From NCBI RefSeq assembly GCF_029543125.1, contig NZ_JARQWW010000003.1:670960-734959 (forward strand): a stretch of 64,000 nt of DNA, in the 5' to 3' direction. Every line of letters starts with the position of its first letter. The first letter of the stretch is position 1. Position numbers and translations under genes: made by a program. Below are positions 28,590-36,796 of the stretch, in pieces. Below the pieces are notes generated by a model that did not search any database, was not told where the DNA came from, and saw only the letters and a program-made list of their open reading frames with translations. This stretch comes from Caulobacter segnis. GTDB lineage: Bacteria; Pseudomonadota; Alphaproteobacteria; Caulobacterales; Caulobacteraceae.

Positions 28590-30875
28590 ATGAGTTCCAG
28601 CCAGAAGGCGCTGCTTGGCGGCGCGGCCGCGTTCGCGCTTCTGATCGCCGGCGGGTCCGCAGGCGCACAGACGCTCACGCCCCTGCCCGAGCCTGCGCCG
28701 GCTCCCGCCCCCGTCACGGACGGCCTGGGCGAGGACGGATTCTACCTGGAGGCCGACATGGTCATCCGGGACGATAAGAACGACACCATCACCGCCCGAG
28801 GTCAGGTGGAGGCCCGCCGCAACGGCCGCACCCTGCGCGCTGAGGAGGTCGTCTATAATCAGGGCACCAAGATCGTCACGGCCAAGGGCAACATCGTCCT
28901 GGTCAATGCCGACGGCTCCACCCAGTTCGCCGACGAACTGACCCTGGATGAGGACATGTCGGCCGGTTTCGCGCGCGGGTTCTCCATGCGCTCGGAGCCG
29001 AACATCAAGATCGCCGCGGACGCAGCGATCCGCCGCAACGAGAACGTCAACGAGCTGTCCCGCGCGGTCTACACGCCCTGCCCGGTCTGCGCCGAAGAAG
29101 GGGGCGACGGGTCGCCGACCTGGCAGATCAAGGCGTCCAAGGTCGTTCAGGACAAGACCAAGCAGCTCGTCTACTACCAGAACGCCGTCATCGAGATGTG
29201 GGGCGTTCCGGTCGCCTACCTGCCGGTGTTCTGGCACGCCGACCCGCAGGCTGGCCGCCGCTCCGGCTTCCTGCCGCCCAAGATCGAAGTCACGCGCCGC
29301 CGCGGCTTCTCGTACGAGCAGCCCTACCTTCAGGTCCTTTCGCCGTCTTCGGAAGTGGTCCTCAGCCCGCAGTTCAATGCGGATGTGAACCCGTTCCTGA
29401 ACCTGACCTACCGCAAGCGCTTCTACTCCGGTTATCTGGAAGCCCGCGCCGGCTACACCTACGAACGTGACATCGACGGCAACGGCGAGCGGTTCGGCGA
29501 ACGGACCCATCGCAGCTATCTGCTGGCCAAGGGCAAGTTCGAGATCGACGACAAGTGGGACTGGGGCTTCGCCGCCGAGCGCACCTCGGATGACTTCCTG
29601 TTCGACAACTACAGCGTCGACAGCGTCTACGAACAGCGCGCCCTGTTCACGCCGGATGACCGCCGGCTGATGTCGCAGATCTACGCGATCCGTCAGGATT
29701 CGCGCTCCTACCTGTCCATCGCCGCCGTCAGCGTCCAGGGCTTGCGGCTTGAGGACAACAACCGGACCTTCCCGACGGTCGCCCCGCTGGTTGAGGCGCG
29801 CTGGGAGCCGGAAAGCGCCGTGTTGGGCGGTCGTCTGCGGGTCCGCGCCAGCGGCGTGGTGCTGAACCGCGACCAAGCTCCAACCACCACCATTCTTCCG
29901 ACGCCGGAAAATCCCCGTCCCGCCGGCGTCGACAGCCGTCGCGCCACCGGGGAGGCCAGCTGGCGCCGCGACTTCACCCTGACCAGCGGCATCCGCGTGT
30001 CGCCCTTCGTGCAGACGCGCTTTGACACCTACAATGTCTCGGACCTGCCCGGCGTGTCGGGCTCCGACACCATCACCCGTGGCCTCGGCGTTGTCGGCGC
30101 CGACATCAGCTGGCCGTTCTTCAAGCGTCTCGAGAACGGCTCCATCGTCCTGGAGCCGGTGGCGCAGGTCGCCATCTCGCCGGACAGCGACCTGGATCCG
30201 CGCATTCCGAACGAAGACAGCCTCGCTTTCGAATTCGACGAGAACAACCTGTTCCGCGCCAACAAGTCGCCCGGTTTCGACCTCTACGAAGGCGGCCAGC
30301 GTTTGAACGCCGGCGGACGCGCCCGGATTTCGATGGATGACGGGCGCGAAGCGACCCTGCTGGTCGGCCGCAGCTTCCGCACGGAACGCGACGATCTGTT
30401 CCCGCCCCGCACCGGCCTGCAGCACAAGGCGTCGGACTGGGTGGTTTCGGCCAGCGCCAAGCCGGTTCCGGGCGTTTCGCTGTTCACCCGTTCGCGCCTG
30501 GACAACGACACCTTCGCGATCCGGCGATTGGAGGCCGGCGCTGACGTCAGCCACAAGCGTGGCTACACGGTCGTCCGCTACCTGCGCGACGCGCTGGACA
30601 TCAACGGCTTGGAGCAAGAGAACTTCGACGTTTACAGCGAGTTCTTCGCCACCAAGAAGTGGGGCGTCTCTTTCGTCGGCTCCCGTGATGTGGAGAATGG
30701 CGAGTGGCGCCGCCGCGACATCGGACTGGTCTGGCGCGACGATTGCCTGCGCATCGACGTGATCTATCAACGCGAGAACCAGTACGTGAATACGCCGGAG
30801 GGTGTGAAATTTCGCCCCAACGACTCCGTACAACTGCGCCTAACGCTCGCCACATTGGGCGATACAGGCTACTAG
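28590..30875 (+). CDS. lptD: LPS-assembly protein LptD
   Basis: 761 residues from the ATG at 28590, preceded by GGAGG. A signal peptide (about 1-25, ALLGGAAAFALLIAGGSAGAQ) is followed by an OstA/LptA-like N-terminal domain (about 45-150, VIRDDKNDTITARGQVEARR). The long C-terminal beta-barrel (about 200-761) includes PVFWHADPQAGRRSGFLPP and many aromatic strands. CPVCAEEG may supply disulfide cysteines. It inserts LPS into the outer leaflet with LptE. It ends without the usual C-terminal Phe (GDTGY). Confidence 0.94.
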   Translation: MSSSQKALLGGAAAFALLIAGGSAGAQTLTPLPEPAPAPAPVTDGLGEDGFYLEADMVIRDDKNDTITARGQVEARRNGRTLRAEEVVYNQGTKIVTAKGNIVLVNADGSTQFADELTLDEDMSAGFARGFSMRSEPNIKIAADAAIRRNENVNELSRAVYTPCPVCAEEGGDGSPTWQIKASKVVQDKTKQLVYYQNAVIEMWGVPVAYLPVFWHADPQAGRRSGFLPPKIEVTRRRGFSYEQPYLQVLSPSSEVVLSPQFNADVNPFLNLTYRKRFYSGYLEARAGYTYERDIDGNGERFGERTHRSYLLAKGKFEIDDKWDWGFAAERTSDDFLFDNYSVDSVYEQRALFTPDDRRLMSQIYAIRQDSRSYLSIAAVSVQGLRLEDNNRTFPTVAPLVEARWEPESAVLGGRLRVRASGVVLNRDQAPTTTILPTPENPRPAGVDSRRATGEASWRRDFTLTSGIRVSPFVQTRFDTYNVSDLPGVSGSDTITRGLGVVGADISWPFFKRLENGSIVLEPVAQVAISPDSDLDPRIPNEDSLAFEFDENNLFRANKSPGFDLYEGGQRLNAGGRARISMDDGREATLLVGRSFRTERDDLFPPRTGLQHKASDWVVSASAKPVPGVSLFTRSRLDNDTFAIRRLEAGADVSHKRGYTVVRYLRDALDINGLEQENFDVYSEFFATKKWGVSFVGSRDVENGEWRRRDIGLVWRDDCLRIDVIYQRENQYVNTPEGVKFRPNDSVQLRLTLATLGDTGY

Positions 30876-30926
30876 CCACTTCGAATATTCCGGGCCCGCG
30901 CCCGAACGAGAGGAACGACAACATCC

Positions 30927-32258
30927 ATGCGGTTGGCGCGTAGTGTGATGAGCCTGACGTTGGCGGCGGCTTCGGTGCTCGCCCTGAACGTCGCGGCGGC
31001 TTCCGCTCAGGAACAGGCGGCCGCTCCGGCCCCGGCGGAGGCGGCCCCTCAGGCTCCCCAGCCCCTGGCCGAGAGCATCGCCGCCATCGTCAATGACGAT
31101 CTGGTGTCTACCTATGACCTGATGCAGCGCATGCGCCTGCTGATGGTGACCTCTGGCGTGCAGCCCACCCAGGAGACCCTGCCGCAGCTGCAGGCCGAGG
31201 CCATGCGCTCGCTGGTCGACGAACGGCTGCAGATCCAGGAACTCCGTCGGATCGAGAAGCAGAACAAGACCGAGATCATCGCCACGGACAAGGAGGTCGA
31301 TCAGGAGATCGCCGACGTCGCCCGCGGCAACAACATCTCGTCCGAACAGCTTCTGGCCTCGCTGTCGGCGCAGGGCGTCGGCGCGCAGACATTCCGCGAA
31401 CAGCTCCGCGCCGAGCAGAGCTGGCAGAACTACATCTCCGGCCGCTATGGCTCGCGCCTGCGCATCGGCGAAGACCAGATCTCCGCCTTCCAGCAGCGCC
31501 TGGCCGAAGCGACCAGCAAGCCGCAGTACCAAGTCGGGGAGGTCTTCCTCGACGCCGCCCGCGTCGGCGGCATGGACGTGGCCATGAACGGCGCCGCCCA
31601 GCTCGTCGCCCAGATGCAGCAGGGAGCGCCCTTCCCGGCCGTCGCCCGCCAGTTCTCCGCCGCCGCCACGGCCGCCAACGGCGGCGACGCCGGCTGGGTT
31701 TCGGCCGGGGAGATGCCGCCGGAAGTGGACGCCGCCCTGGCGACCCTGCGTCCAGGCCAGCTCTCCGCGCCGATCCCGGTCAAGGACGGCGTCTACATCA
31801 TCTTCCTGCGCAACAAGCGCTCCGGCGCCGACTCGCTGATGGTCGACCTGAAGCAGGCGGCCGTGACCCTGCCCGCCGACGCGCCGGAATCGGAGGTCGC
31901 CGCCGCCAACGCCAAGCTCAACGAGCTGCGTGGTCAGGTGAACAGCTGCTCCGCACTGGAGCCGGCCGCCGCCGCCATGGACGGCGTCATCGCCGGCGAT
32001 CTGGGCGAAGCCGAGATCAAGGACCTGGCGCCCGCCTTCCAGGAAGCGGCCCGCACGCTTCAGGTCGGTCAGCTGTCGGCCCCGATCCGCACCGACGCCG
32101 GCCTGCACATCGTGGCGGTCTGCGGCAAGAAGCAGGGCGGCCAGAACGCCCCGTCGCACGACCAGATCGAGAATCGCCTGCGCGGCCAGCAGCTGTCGCT
32201 GATCTCCAAGCGCACCCTGCGCGATCTGCGCAATTCGGCGACGATCGAGACCCGTTGA
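30927..32258 (+). CDS. surA: SurA-like periplasmic peptidyl-prolyl isomerase / chaperone
   Basis: 443 residues with a signal peptide (cleaving near ASAQEQ) and a short Ala/Pro stretch. The SurA N-terminal helical chaperone region (about 50-180) starts SIAAIVNDDLVSTYDLMQRM. A parvulin domain (about 190-295) contains GGDAGWVSAGEMPPEVDAAL, and a second, weaker one ends with LSAPIRTDAGLHIVAVCGK. It escorts outer-membrane proteins such as LptD to the BAM complex, fitting its place right after lptD. It overlaps pdxA by four bases. Confidence 0.92.
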   Translation: MRLARSVMSLTLAAASVLALNVAAASAQEQAAAPAPAEAAPQAPQPLAESIAAIVNDDLVSTYDLMQRMRLLMVTSGVQPTQETLPQLQAEAMRSLVDERLQIQELRRIEKQNKTEIIATDKEVDQEIADVARGNNISSEQLLASLSAQGVGAQTFREQLRAEQSWQNYISGRYGSRLRIGEDQISAFQQRLAEATSKPQYQVGEVFLDAARVGGMDVAMNGAAQLVAQMQQGAPFPAVARQFSAAATAANGGDAGWVSAGEMPPEVDAALATLRPGQLSAPIPVKDGVYIIFLRNKRSGADSLMVDLKQAAVTLPADAPESEVAAANAKLNELRGQVNSCSALEPAAAAMDGVIAGDLGEAEIKDLAPAFQEAARTLQVGQLSAPIRTDAGLHIVAVCGKKQGGQNAPSHDQIENRLRGQQLSLISKRTLRDLRNSATIETR

Positions 32259-33259
32259 TCACCAAGCCGCTCGCGCTCTCTCTTGGCGATCCCGCCGGCG
32301 TAGGCCCCGAGATCGTCGCCAAGGCGTGGGCGGAGCTTCGCAACAGCGGTCCCGCCTTCATGGTTGTGGGCGACGCCCAATCGCTGCGCGCAGCTTCCGG
32401 CGCGCCGCCGGTGCGCGCCGTCACCGGTCCCGGCCAGGCGCTGGAGGTCTTTTCACAGGCCCTGCCTGTCTTGGACCTTCCCTTGCAGACCGCCGTTGTC
32501 GCGGGACGGCCTGACAGCGCCCACGCCTCGGCCATCATCCGCTGGATCGAGACGGCGGCGGGCCTGGCTCTCTCCGGACAGGTCAGGGGTGTGGTCACCG
32601 CCCCCATCGCCAAGGCGCCATTATACGAGGCCGGCTTCAAGTTTCCTGGCCACACCGAATTCCTCGCCGAATTGACGGCGGGCGCGCCTCTCAACGGCCC
32701 GCGCGGTCCGGTGATGATGCTGACGGCGGGCGACCTGAGGGTCAGCTTGGTGACCATCCACACGCCCATCGCCGCTGTGCCGGCCGCCCTGAGCGTCGAG
32801 CAGATCGTCTCCATCGCCCGCGTGACGGCCCAGGCCCTGAAAGACGATTTCGGGATCGAAACGCCACGCCTCGCCGTGGCCGGCCTCAACCCCCATGCGG
32901 GCGAGGACGGCGGCATTGGTCGCGAGGAGATCGAAATCATCGCCCCGGCGGTGAAGGCGTTGCGCGAATACGGCATCGACGCGCGCGGCCCATCCCCCGC
33001 CGACACGCTGTTTCACGCCGAGGCGCGCCAGCGCTACGACGCCGTGATCTGCATGTATCATGATCAGGCCCTGATCCCGGTGAAGATGCTGGATTTCTGG
33101 GGCGGGGTGAACGTCACTCTGGGCCTGCCCATCGTCCGCACCTCACCCGATCACGGCACGGCCTTCGACATCGCCGGGCGCGGCGTGGCGCGGGCCGACA
33201 GCCTGATCCAGGCGATCCATCTGGCCGACCAGATCGCCGTCCGACGGAGCGCGGCATGA
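32255..33259 (+). CDS. pdxA: 4-hydroxythreonine-4-phosphate dehydrogenase
   Basis: 334 residues from a TTG start that overlaps the surA stop. ALSLGDPAGVGPEI is the N-terminal signature, FPGHTEFLAEL carries a metal-binding His, and YHDQALIPVKML and RTSPDHGTAFDIAG complete the divalent-metal site. It oxidises 4-phosphohydroxythreonine in pyridoxal phosphate synthesis. The surA-pdxA-rsmA order is classical in proteobacteria; the overlaps at both ends imply coupled translation. Confidence 0.96.
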   Translation: MITKPLALSLGDPAGVGPEIVAKAWAELRNSGPAFMVVGDAQSLRAASGAPPVRAVTGPGQALEVFSQALPVLDLPLQTAVVAGRPDSAHASAIIRWIETAAGLALSGQVRGVVTAPIAKAPLYEAGFKFPGHTEFLAELTAGAPLNGPRGPVMMLTAGDLRVSLVTIHTPIAAVPAALSVEQIVSIARVTAQALKDDFGIETPRLAVAGLNPHAGEDGGIGREEIEIIAPAVKALREYGIDARGPSPADTLFHAEARQRYDAVICMYHDQALIPVKMLDFWGGVNVTLGLPIVRTSPDHGTAFDIAGRGVARADSLIQAIHLADQIAVRRSAA

Positions 33260-34083
33260 GCGTCGCCGACCTGCCGCCTCTGCGCGAAACCCTGACCGAG
33301 CATGGTCTGATGGCCAAGAAGAGCTTCGGCCAGCACTTCCTGCTCGACCTGAACGTCACCCGGAAGATCGTCCGCCTGGGCGGCATCGGCGAAGGCGACG
33401 TGGTGATCGAGGTCGGTCCCGGTCCCGGCGGCCTGACCCGCGCCCTGCTTGAGACCGGCGCCCGCGTCATCGCGGTGGAGAAGGACGCCCGCTTCCTGCC
33501 TCTGCTAGGCGAGCTTTCCGACGCCGCCGACGGCCGCCTGGATGTGGTCGAGGCTGACGCTACGACAGTTGACGAAGCCGCCCTCCTGGCCGCGCGCGGA
33601 CTTGGTCCGGTGGCGAAGATCGCCTCCAACCTGCCGTACAACGTCGGCACGCCGTTGCTGATCAAATGGCTGACGGGCGCCTTCCGCCCCGCCTCCATGA
33701 CGCTGATGTTCCAGAAGGAAGTGGCCGACCGCGTGGCGGCGGAAGCTGGATCAGACGCCTACGGCCGTCTGGGCGTCATCTCGCAGGCCGTGTGCGACGC
33801 CCGGGTGGTCATGGACCTGCCGGCCCGCGCCTTCACCCCGCCGCCCAAGGTGGCTTCGGCCGTGGTGCAGTTGGTCCCGCTGGCGACGCCGCCTGCTCCG
33901 GCTCTGCTGTCGGCGCTGGAGAAGGTGACGGCCGCCGCCTTTGGCCAGCGCCGGAAGATGCTGCGCTCCAGTCTCAAGAGCCTGGGCGGCGCCGAGCTCT
34001 GCGAACGGGCCGGGATCGAGCCGGACGCCCGAGCGGAAACCATCGACGTGGACGGCTTCCTGCGCTTGGCCGCCGCGCTCTAG
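33256..34083 (+). CDS. rsmA: 16S rRNA (adenine1518-N6/adenine1519-N6) dimethyltransferase
   Basis: 275 residues. KKSFGQHFLLDLNVTRKIV, EVGPGPGGLTRALLE (SAM site) and the catalytic SNLPYNVGTPLL motif identify RsmA/KsgA. It dimethylates two adenosines near the 3' end of 16S rRNA late in small-subunit assembly. It overlaps pdxA by four bases and shares a CTAG stop with the convergent MerR-type gene. Confidence 0.97.
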   Translation: MSVADLPPLRETLTEHGLMAKKSFGQHFLLDLNVTRKIVRLGGIGEGDVVIEVGPGPGGLTRALLETGARVIAVEKDARFLPLLGELSDAADGRLDVVEADATTVDEAALLAARGLGPVAKIASNLPYNVGTPLLIKWLTGAFRPASMTLMFQKEVADRVAAEAGSDAYGRLGVISQAVCDARVVMDLPARAFTPPPKVASAVVQLVPLATPPAPALLSALEKVTAAAFGQRRKMLRSSLKSLGGAELCERAGIEPDARAETIDVDGFLRLAAAL

Positions 34084-34466
34084 CCCCCTTCAAAGGCGGT
34101 GATGATCGGGCATGGCCCGTCCGTCGCCGCACAGTCCCTGGCCAAGCGCTTCAGCGCATCGCGCGCGGATTTCAGCTCGGCGATCTTGGCGTCCAGGGCG
34201 GCGATGCGGCTCTGGGCCAAGGCCCTCGCCCGCTCTCGATCCTCACCCGCATCCAGGGCCAGCAGTTCCGCCACCTGATCCAGGGTGAAGCCCGCGGCCT
34301 GGGCCGAGCGGATGAACAGCAGACGCCGACGCTCCTCGTCGCCATAGCGCCGGACGCCGCTTCCGCCATCCGGCGTCGGAAGCAGTCCACGACGCTGATA
34401 GTAGCGGATGGTCTCCACCCCCACGCCACCCTCGCGGGCCAGTCCTGAGATCGTCGTCGCGGCCAT
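34080..34466 (-). CDS. MerR-family metal-type regulator
   Basis: 128 residues from the ATG at 34466. The winged helix-turn-helix is ISGLAREGGVGVETIRYYQRRGLLP (6-30), and the helix 91-110 is the dimerisation coiled coil. The C-terminal metal loop is DCAATDGPCPII with Cys112 and Cys119, like CueR (Cys112/120) or MerR (Cys117/126). The residue that sets ion charge in this family (Ser77 in CueR, Cys82 in MerR, 35 positions before the first loop Cys) is Arg77 here, so metal specificity cannot be assigned. It is divergent from the glutaredoxin-MauE gene across a 71-base gap carrying its operator. Confidence 0.9.
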   Translation of the reverse strand: MAATTISGLAREGGVGVETIRYYQRRGLLPTPDGGSGVRRYGDEERRRLLFIRSAQAAGFTLDQVAELLALDAGEDRERARALAQSRIAALDAKIAELKSARDALKRLARDCAATDGPCPIITAFEGG

Positions 34467-34468
34467 GC

Positions 34469-34499
34469 TTGACTCCGTACCACGGTACGGACCGTACAT
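34469..34499 (+). promoter_or_regulatory. MerR-type promoter/operator for the glutaredoxin-MauE gene
   Basis: A -35 box TTGACT (34469-34474) is followed by the dyad CCGTACC-AC-GGTACGG (34475-34490) and a -10-like GTACAT/TACATG ending near 34499. The spacing is 19-20 bp, the over-long spacer typical of MerR-controlled promoters. The arms CCGTAC...GTACGG are identical to my memory of the Tn21/Tn501 mer operator. The -35 box overlaps a GACTC, a possible CcrM methylation site. Confidence 0.8.
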
Positions 34500-34537
34500 G
34501 GGACGGGTCCGTTGACCCGCAAGTGGAGACAAGCCCC

Positions 34538-35284
34538 ATGTCGACCCGCAACGCCGTTCTCTACCGCATGGTCATGAAGGATCATGTGTGCCCCTACGGT
34601 CTGAAGGCGCTGCATCTGCTGCGGAGCAAGGGCTTCACGGTTGACGACCGCTGGCTGACCACCCGTGCGGAGACCGACGCCTTCAAGGCCGAGCACGAGG
34701 TGAAGACCACGCCTCAGAGCTTCATCGATGGGGTCAGGATCGGCGGCTACGACGATCTGCGTCGCCATTTCGGGCGAAAGATCCGCGATCCCAAGGCGCT
34801 GACCTATACACCTGTACTGGCGCTGTTCGCGGTGACGGCCCTGATGGCCATGGGCGCCAGCTACGCCGTCGCGGGCTCTCCCCTGACGATCCGCGCCGCT
34901 GAATGGTTCATCGGCTTCAGCATGTGCGTGCTGGCGATCCAGAAGCTGCGGAACGTGGAGAGCTTCTCCAGCATGTTCCTGAACTACGACCTGCTGGCCA
35001 AGCGATGGGTGCCTTACGGCTACATCTACCCGTTCGCGGAAGGCCTGGCCGGGGTGCTGATGATCGCCGGCGCTCTGACCTGGCTCTCCGCCCCCATCGC
35101 CCTGTTCATCGGCGGCGTTGGCGCGGTGTCGGTGTTCAAGGCGGTCTATATCGACAAGCGCGAGCTGAAATGCGCGTGCGTAGGCGGCGACAGCAATGTG
35201 CCGCTGGGCTTCATCTCGCTGACCGAGAACGTGATGATGGTCGCCATGGCCGTCTGGATGCTGGCCATGCCGCACGCCGGCTAG
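34538..35284 (+). CDS. Glutaredoxin-MauE/DoxX fusion membrane protein
   Basis: 248 residues from the ATG at 34538 (GGAG nine bases upstream). Residues 5-80 are a glutaredoxin domain with a CPYG site (Cys18, one redox Cys), the cis-Pro loop TTPQSFIDG (57-65) and GGYDDL. Residues 92-243 hold about four transmembrane helices of the MauE/DoxX type, with a conserved CACVGGDSNVPLGFISLTEN (212-231) carrying two cysteines near the last helix. It may pass electrons between cytoplasmic glutathione and the membrane cysteines, perhaps in metal or thiol stress, given the MerR-type control. The specific function is unknown. Confidence 0.85.
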   Translation: MSTRNAVLYRMVMKDHVCPYGLKALHLLRSKGFTVDDRWLTTRAETDAFKAEHEVKTTPQSFIDGVRIGGYDDLRRHFGRKIRDPKALTYTPVLALFAVTALMAMGASYAVAGSPLTIRAAEWFIGFSMCVLAIQKLRNVESFSSMFLNYDLLAKRWVPYGYIYPFAEGLAGVLMIAGALTWLSAPIALFIGGVGAVSVFKAVYIDKRELKCACVGGDSNVPLGFISLTENVMMVAMAVWMLAMPHAG

Positions 35285-35928
35285 GGCAGCGGTTCGTCCA
35301 GCAGGTTCTGGATGAAGTCTTCGATCCACACACCGCGCGAACGCTTCAGACGCTCGGCGTGATAGACGTGCGCCAGGTCCGAATAGGCCCGGTCGAAGTC
35401 GTCGTTCAGCAGGACGTAGTCGAAGGCCTGCCAGTTGGCGATCTCGGTCTTGGCCCGCGCGATGCGGCGGCGGATCGTCTCGTCGCTATCGGTGGAGCGG
35501 GTGTGCAGGCGGCGGTTCATCTCGGCGATGGACGGCGGCAGGATGTAGACCATCACGCAATCGGCGCGGGCCTGTTCGCAGACCTGGAAGGCGCCTTGGT
35601 CGTCGATGTCGAACAGGACGCTCTCGCCACGGGCCAGGGCTTCCTCGATCGGCGCACGGGGGCTGCCGTACTTGTTGCCATGAACCTCCGCCCATTCGAG
35701 GAAGGCGTTCTTCGAGACCATATCGTCGAAGGTCTCGTGGCTGACGAAGTGATAGTCGCGCCCCTCGTGCTCGCCGGCGCGCGGCTCGCGCGTGGTGGCG
35801 CTGATCGACAGGTGCAGGTCGGAATGGTCGGAGACCAGACGGCGGGTCAGCGAGGTCTTGCCGACGCCGGACGGCGCCACGACCATCATCATCAGGCCGC
35901 GGGTGGGATGGTTCTGGCTATTCGACAT
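35281..35928 (-). CDS. gmk: Guanylate kinase
   Basis: 215 residues. MMMVVAPSGVGKTSLTRRLV is the P-loop, ISATTREPRAGEHEGRDYHFVS binds GMP, and the rest matches the LID and CORE of Gmk. It phosphorylates GMP to GDP. It is the last gene of the leftward fab operon, overlapping yicC by 11 bases and sharing CTAG as stop with the convergent fusion gene. Confidence 0.97.
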   Translation of the reverse strand: MSNSQNHPTRGLMMMVVAPSGVGKTSLTRRLVSDHSDLHLSISATTREPRAGEHEGRDYHFVSHETFDDMVSKNAFLEWAEVHGNKYGSPRAPIEEALARGESVLFDIDDQGAFQVCEQARADCVMVYILPPSIAEMNRRLHTRSTDSDETIRRRIARAKTEIANWQAFDYVLLNDDFDRAYSDLAHVYHAERLKRSRGVWIEDFIQNLLDEPLP

Positions 35929-36796
35929 TCTGGACCTGCTCGCGGAACTGATCGACCGTGGCCTTGAGGTCCAGGCCGATGGCGGTCAAGGCCGTGCTGC
36001 CCGACTTCGAGCACAGCGTGTTGGATTCGCGCATGAACTCCTGGGTCAGGAAGTCCAGCTTTCGGCCGACGGCGCCGTCGCCGGTCAGCAGAGTGCGGGC
36101 GGAGGCGATGTGGCCCGCCAGACGGTCCAGCTCCTCGCGCACGTCGGCGCGTAGAGCCAAGGCCGCGGCCTCCTGCAGGATCTTCTCCTCGGAGACGTTG
36201 TCGCCCAGCAGTTCGGCCATGCGCTTGGCCAGCTTGTCCTTCAGAGCGGCGGGCTGGACAGCAGCCTCCTTCTCGGCGGAGGCGACCAGCGCCTCGATCC
36301 GATCGACCAGTCCGGTGAGAACCGGCGTCAAGGCCCTGCCCTCCTCGCCCCGCGCGGCCTTCAAACCGTCCAGGGCCACCGCCAGAGACGCGGCCATGGC
36401 CTGCTCGATGGCGGCCTTGGCCTCGGCGTCCTCGCCTTCCTCCGCGCTCTCAAGCACGCCCTTGAGCGCCAGCAGACCGTCCAGACGCGGCTTCTCGGCC
36501 AAGCCGGTGGCCACATAGGGCTGACCGGCGGAGAGGTAGCGCTCCAGCTGGGCGATGTTGACGCTGATCTGGCCCGCGGCGTCCGCCTGCTTGGCGGTGA
36601 CGCCAATGGTCACCTGGCCGCGCTGGAACCGCGCCTGACTGCCTTCGCGCGCAGCCCGGTCCAGGGCGTCGAAACCCGGAGGCCCACGGAATCGGGTCTC
36701 AAGATTGCGGCCGTTCACCGAGCGGGCTTCCACGGCCCAGGTCCAGGCGCCGAGCGCGCCTTCGGCCCGGGCGAAACCAGTCATGCCGCTGATCAT
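35918..36796 (-). CDS. yicC: YicC-family endoribonuclease-like protein
   Basis: 292 residues from the ATG at 36796 that overlaps the mltG stop (ATGA). MISGMTGFARAEGALGAWTWAVEARSVNGRNLETRFR is the YicC N-terminal signature, and the C-terminal DUF1732 part ends with FLTQEFMRESNTLCSKS and LKATVDQFREQVQNVE. YicC proteins are hexameric RNases or RNase adaptors in sRNA decay. A yicC-gmk pair is conserved across many bacteria. Confidence 0.95.
   Translation of the reverse strand: MISGMTGFARAEGALGAWTWAVEARSVNGRNLETRFRGPPGFDALDRAAREGSQARFQRGQVTIGVTAKQADAAGQISVNIAQLERYLSAGQPYVATGLAEKPRLDGLLALKGVLESAEEGEDAEAKAAIEQAMAASLAVALDGLKAARGEEGRALTPVLTGLVDRIEALVASAEKEAAVQPAALKDKLAKRMAELLGDNVSEEKILQEAAALALRADVREELDRLAGHIASARTLLTGDGAVGRKLDFLTQEFMRESNTLCSKSGSTALTAIGLDLKATVDQFREQVQNVE

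Noticed and set aside
34080..35284. Mercury-resistance operon
   Set aside because: The operator is mer-like, but merT, merP and merA are absent and the regulator lacks the Cys82 equivalent.
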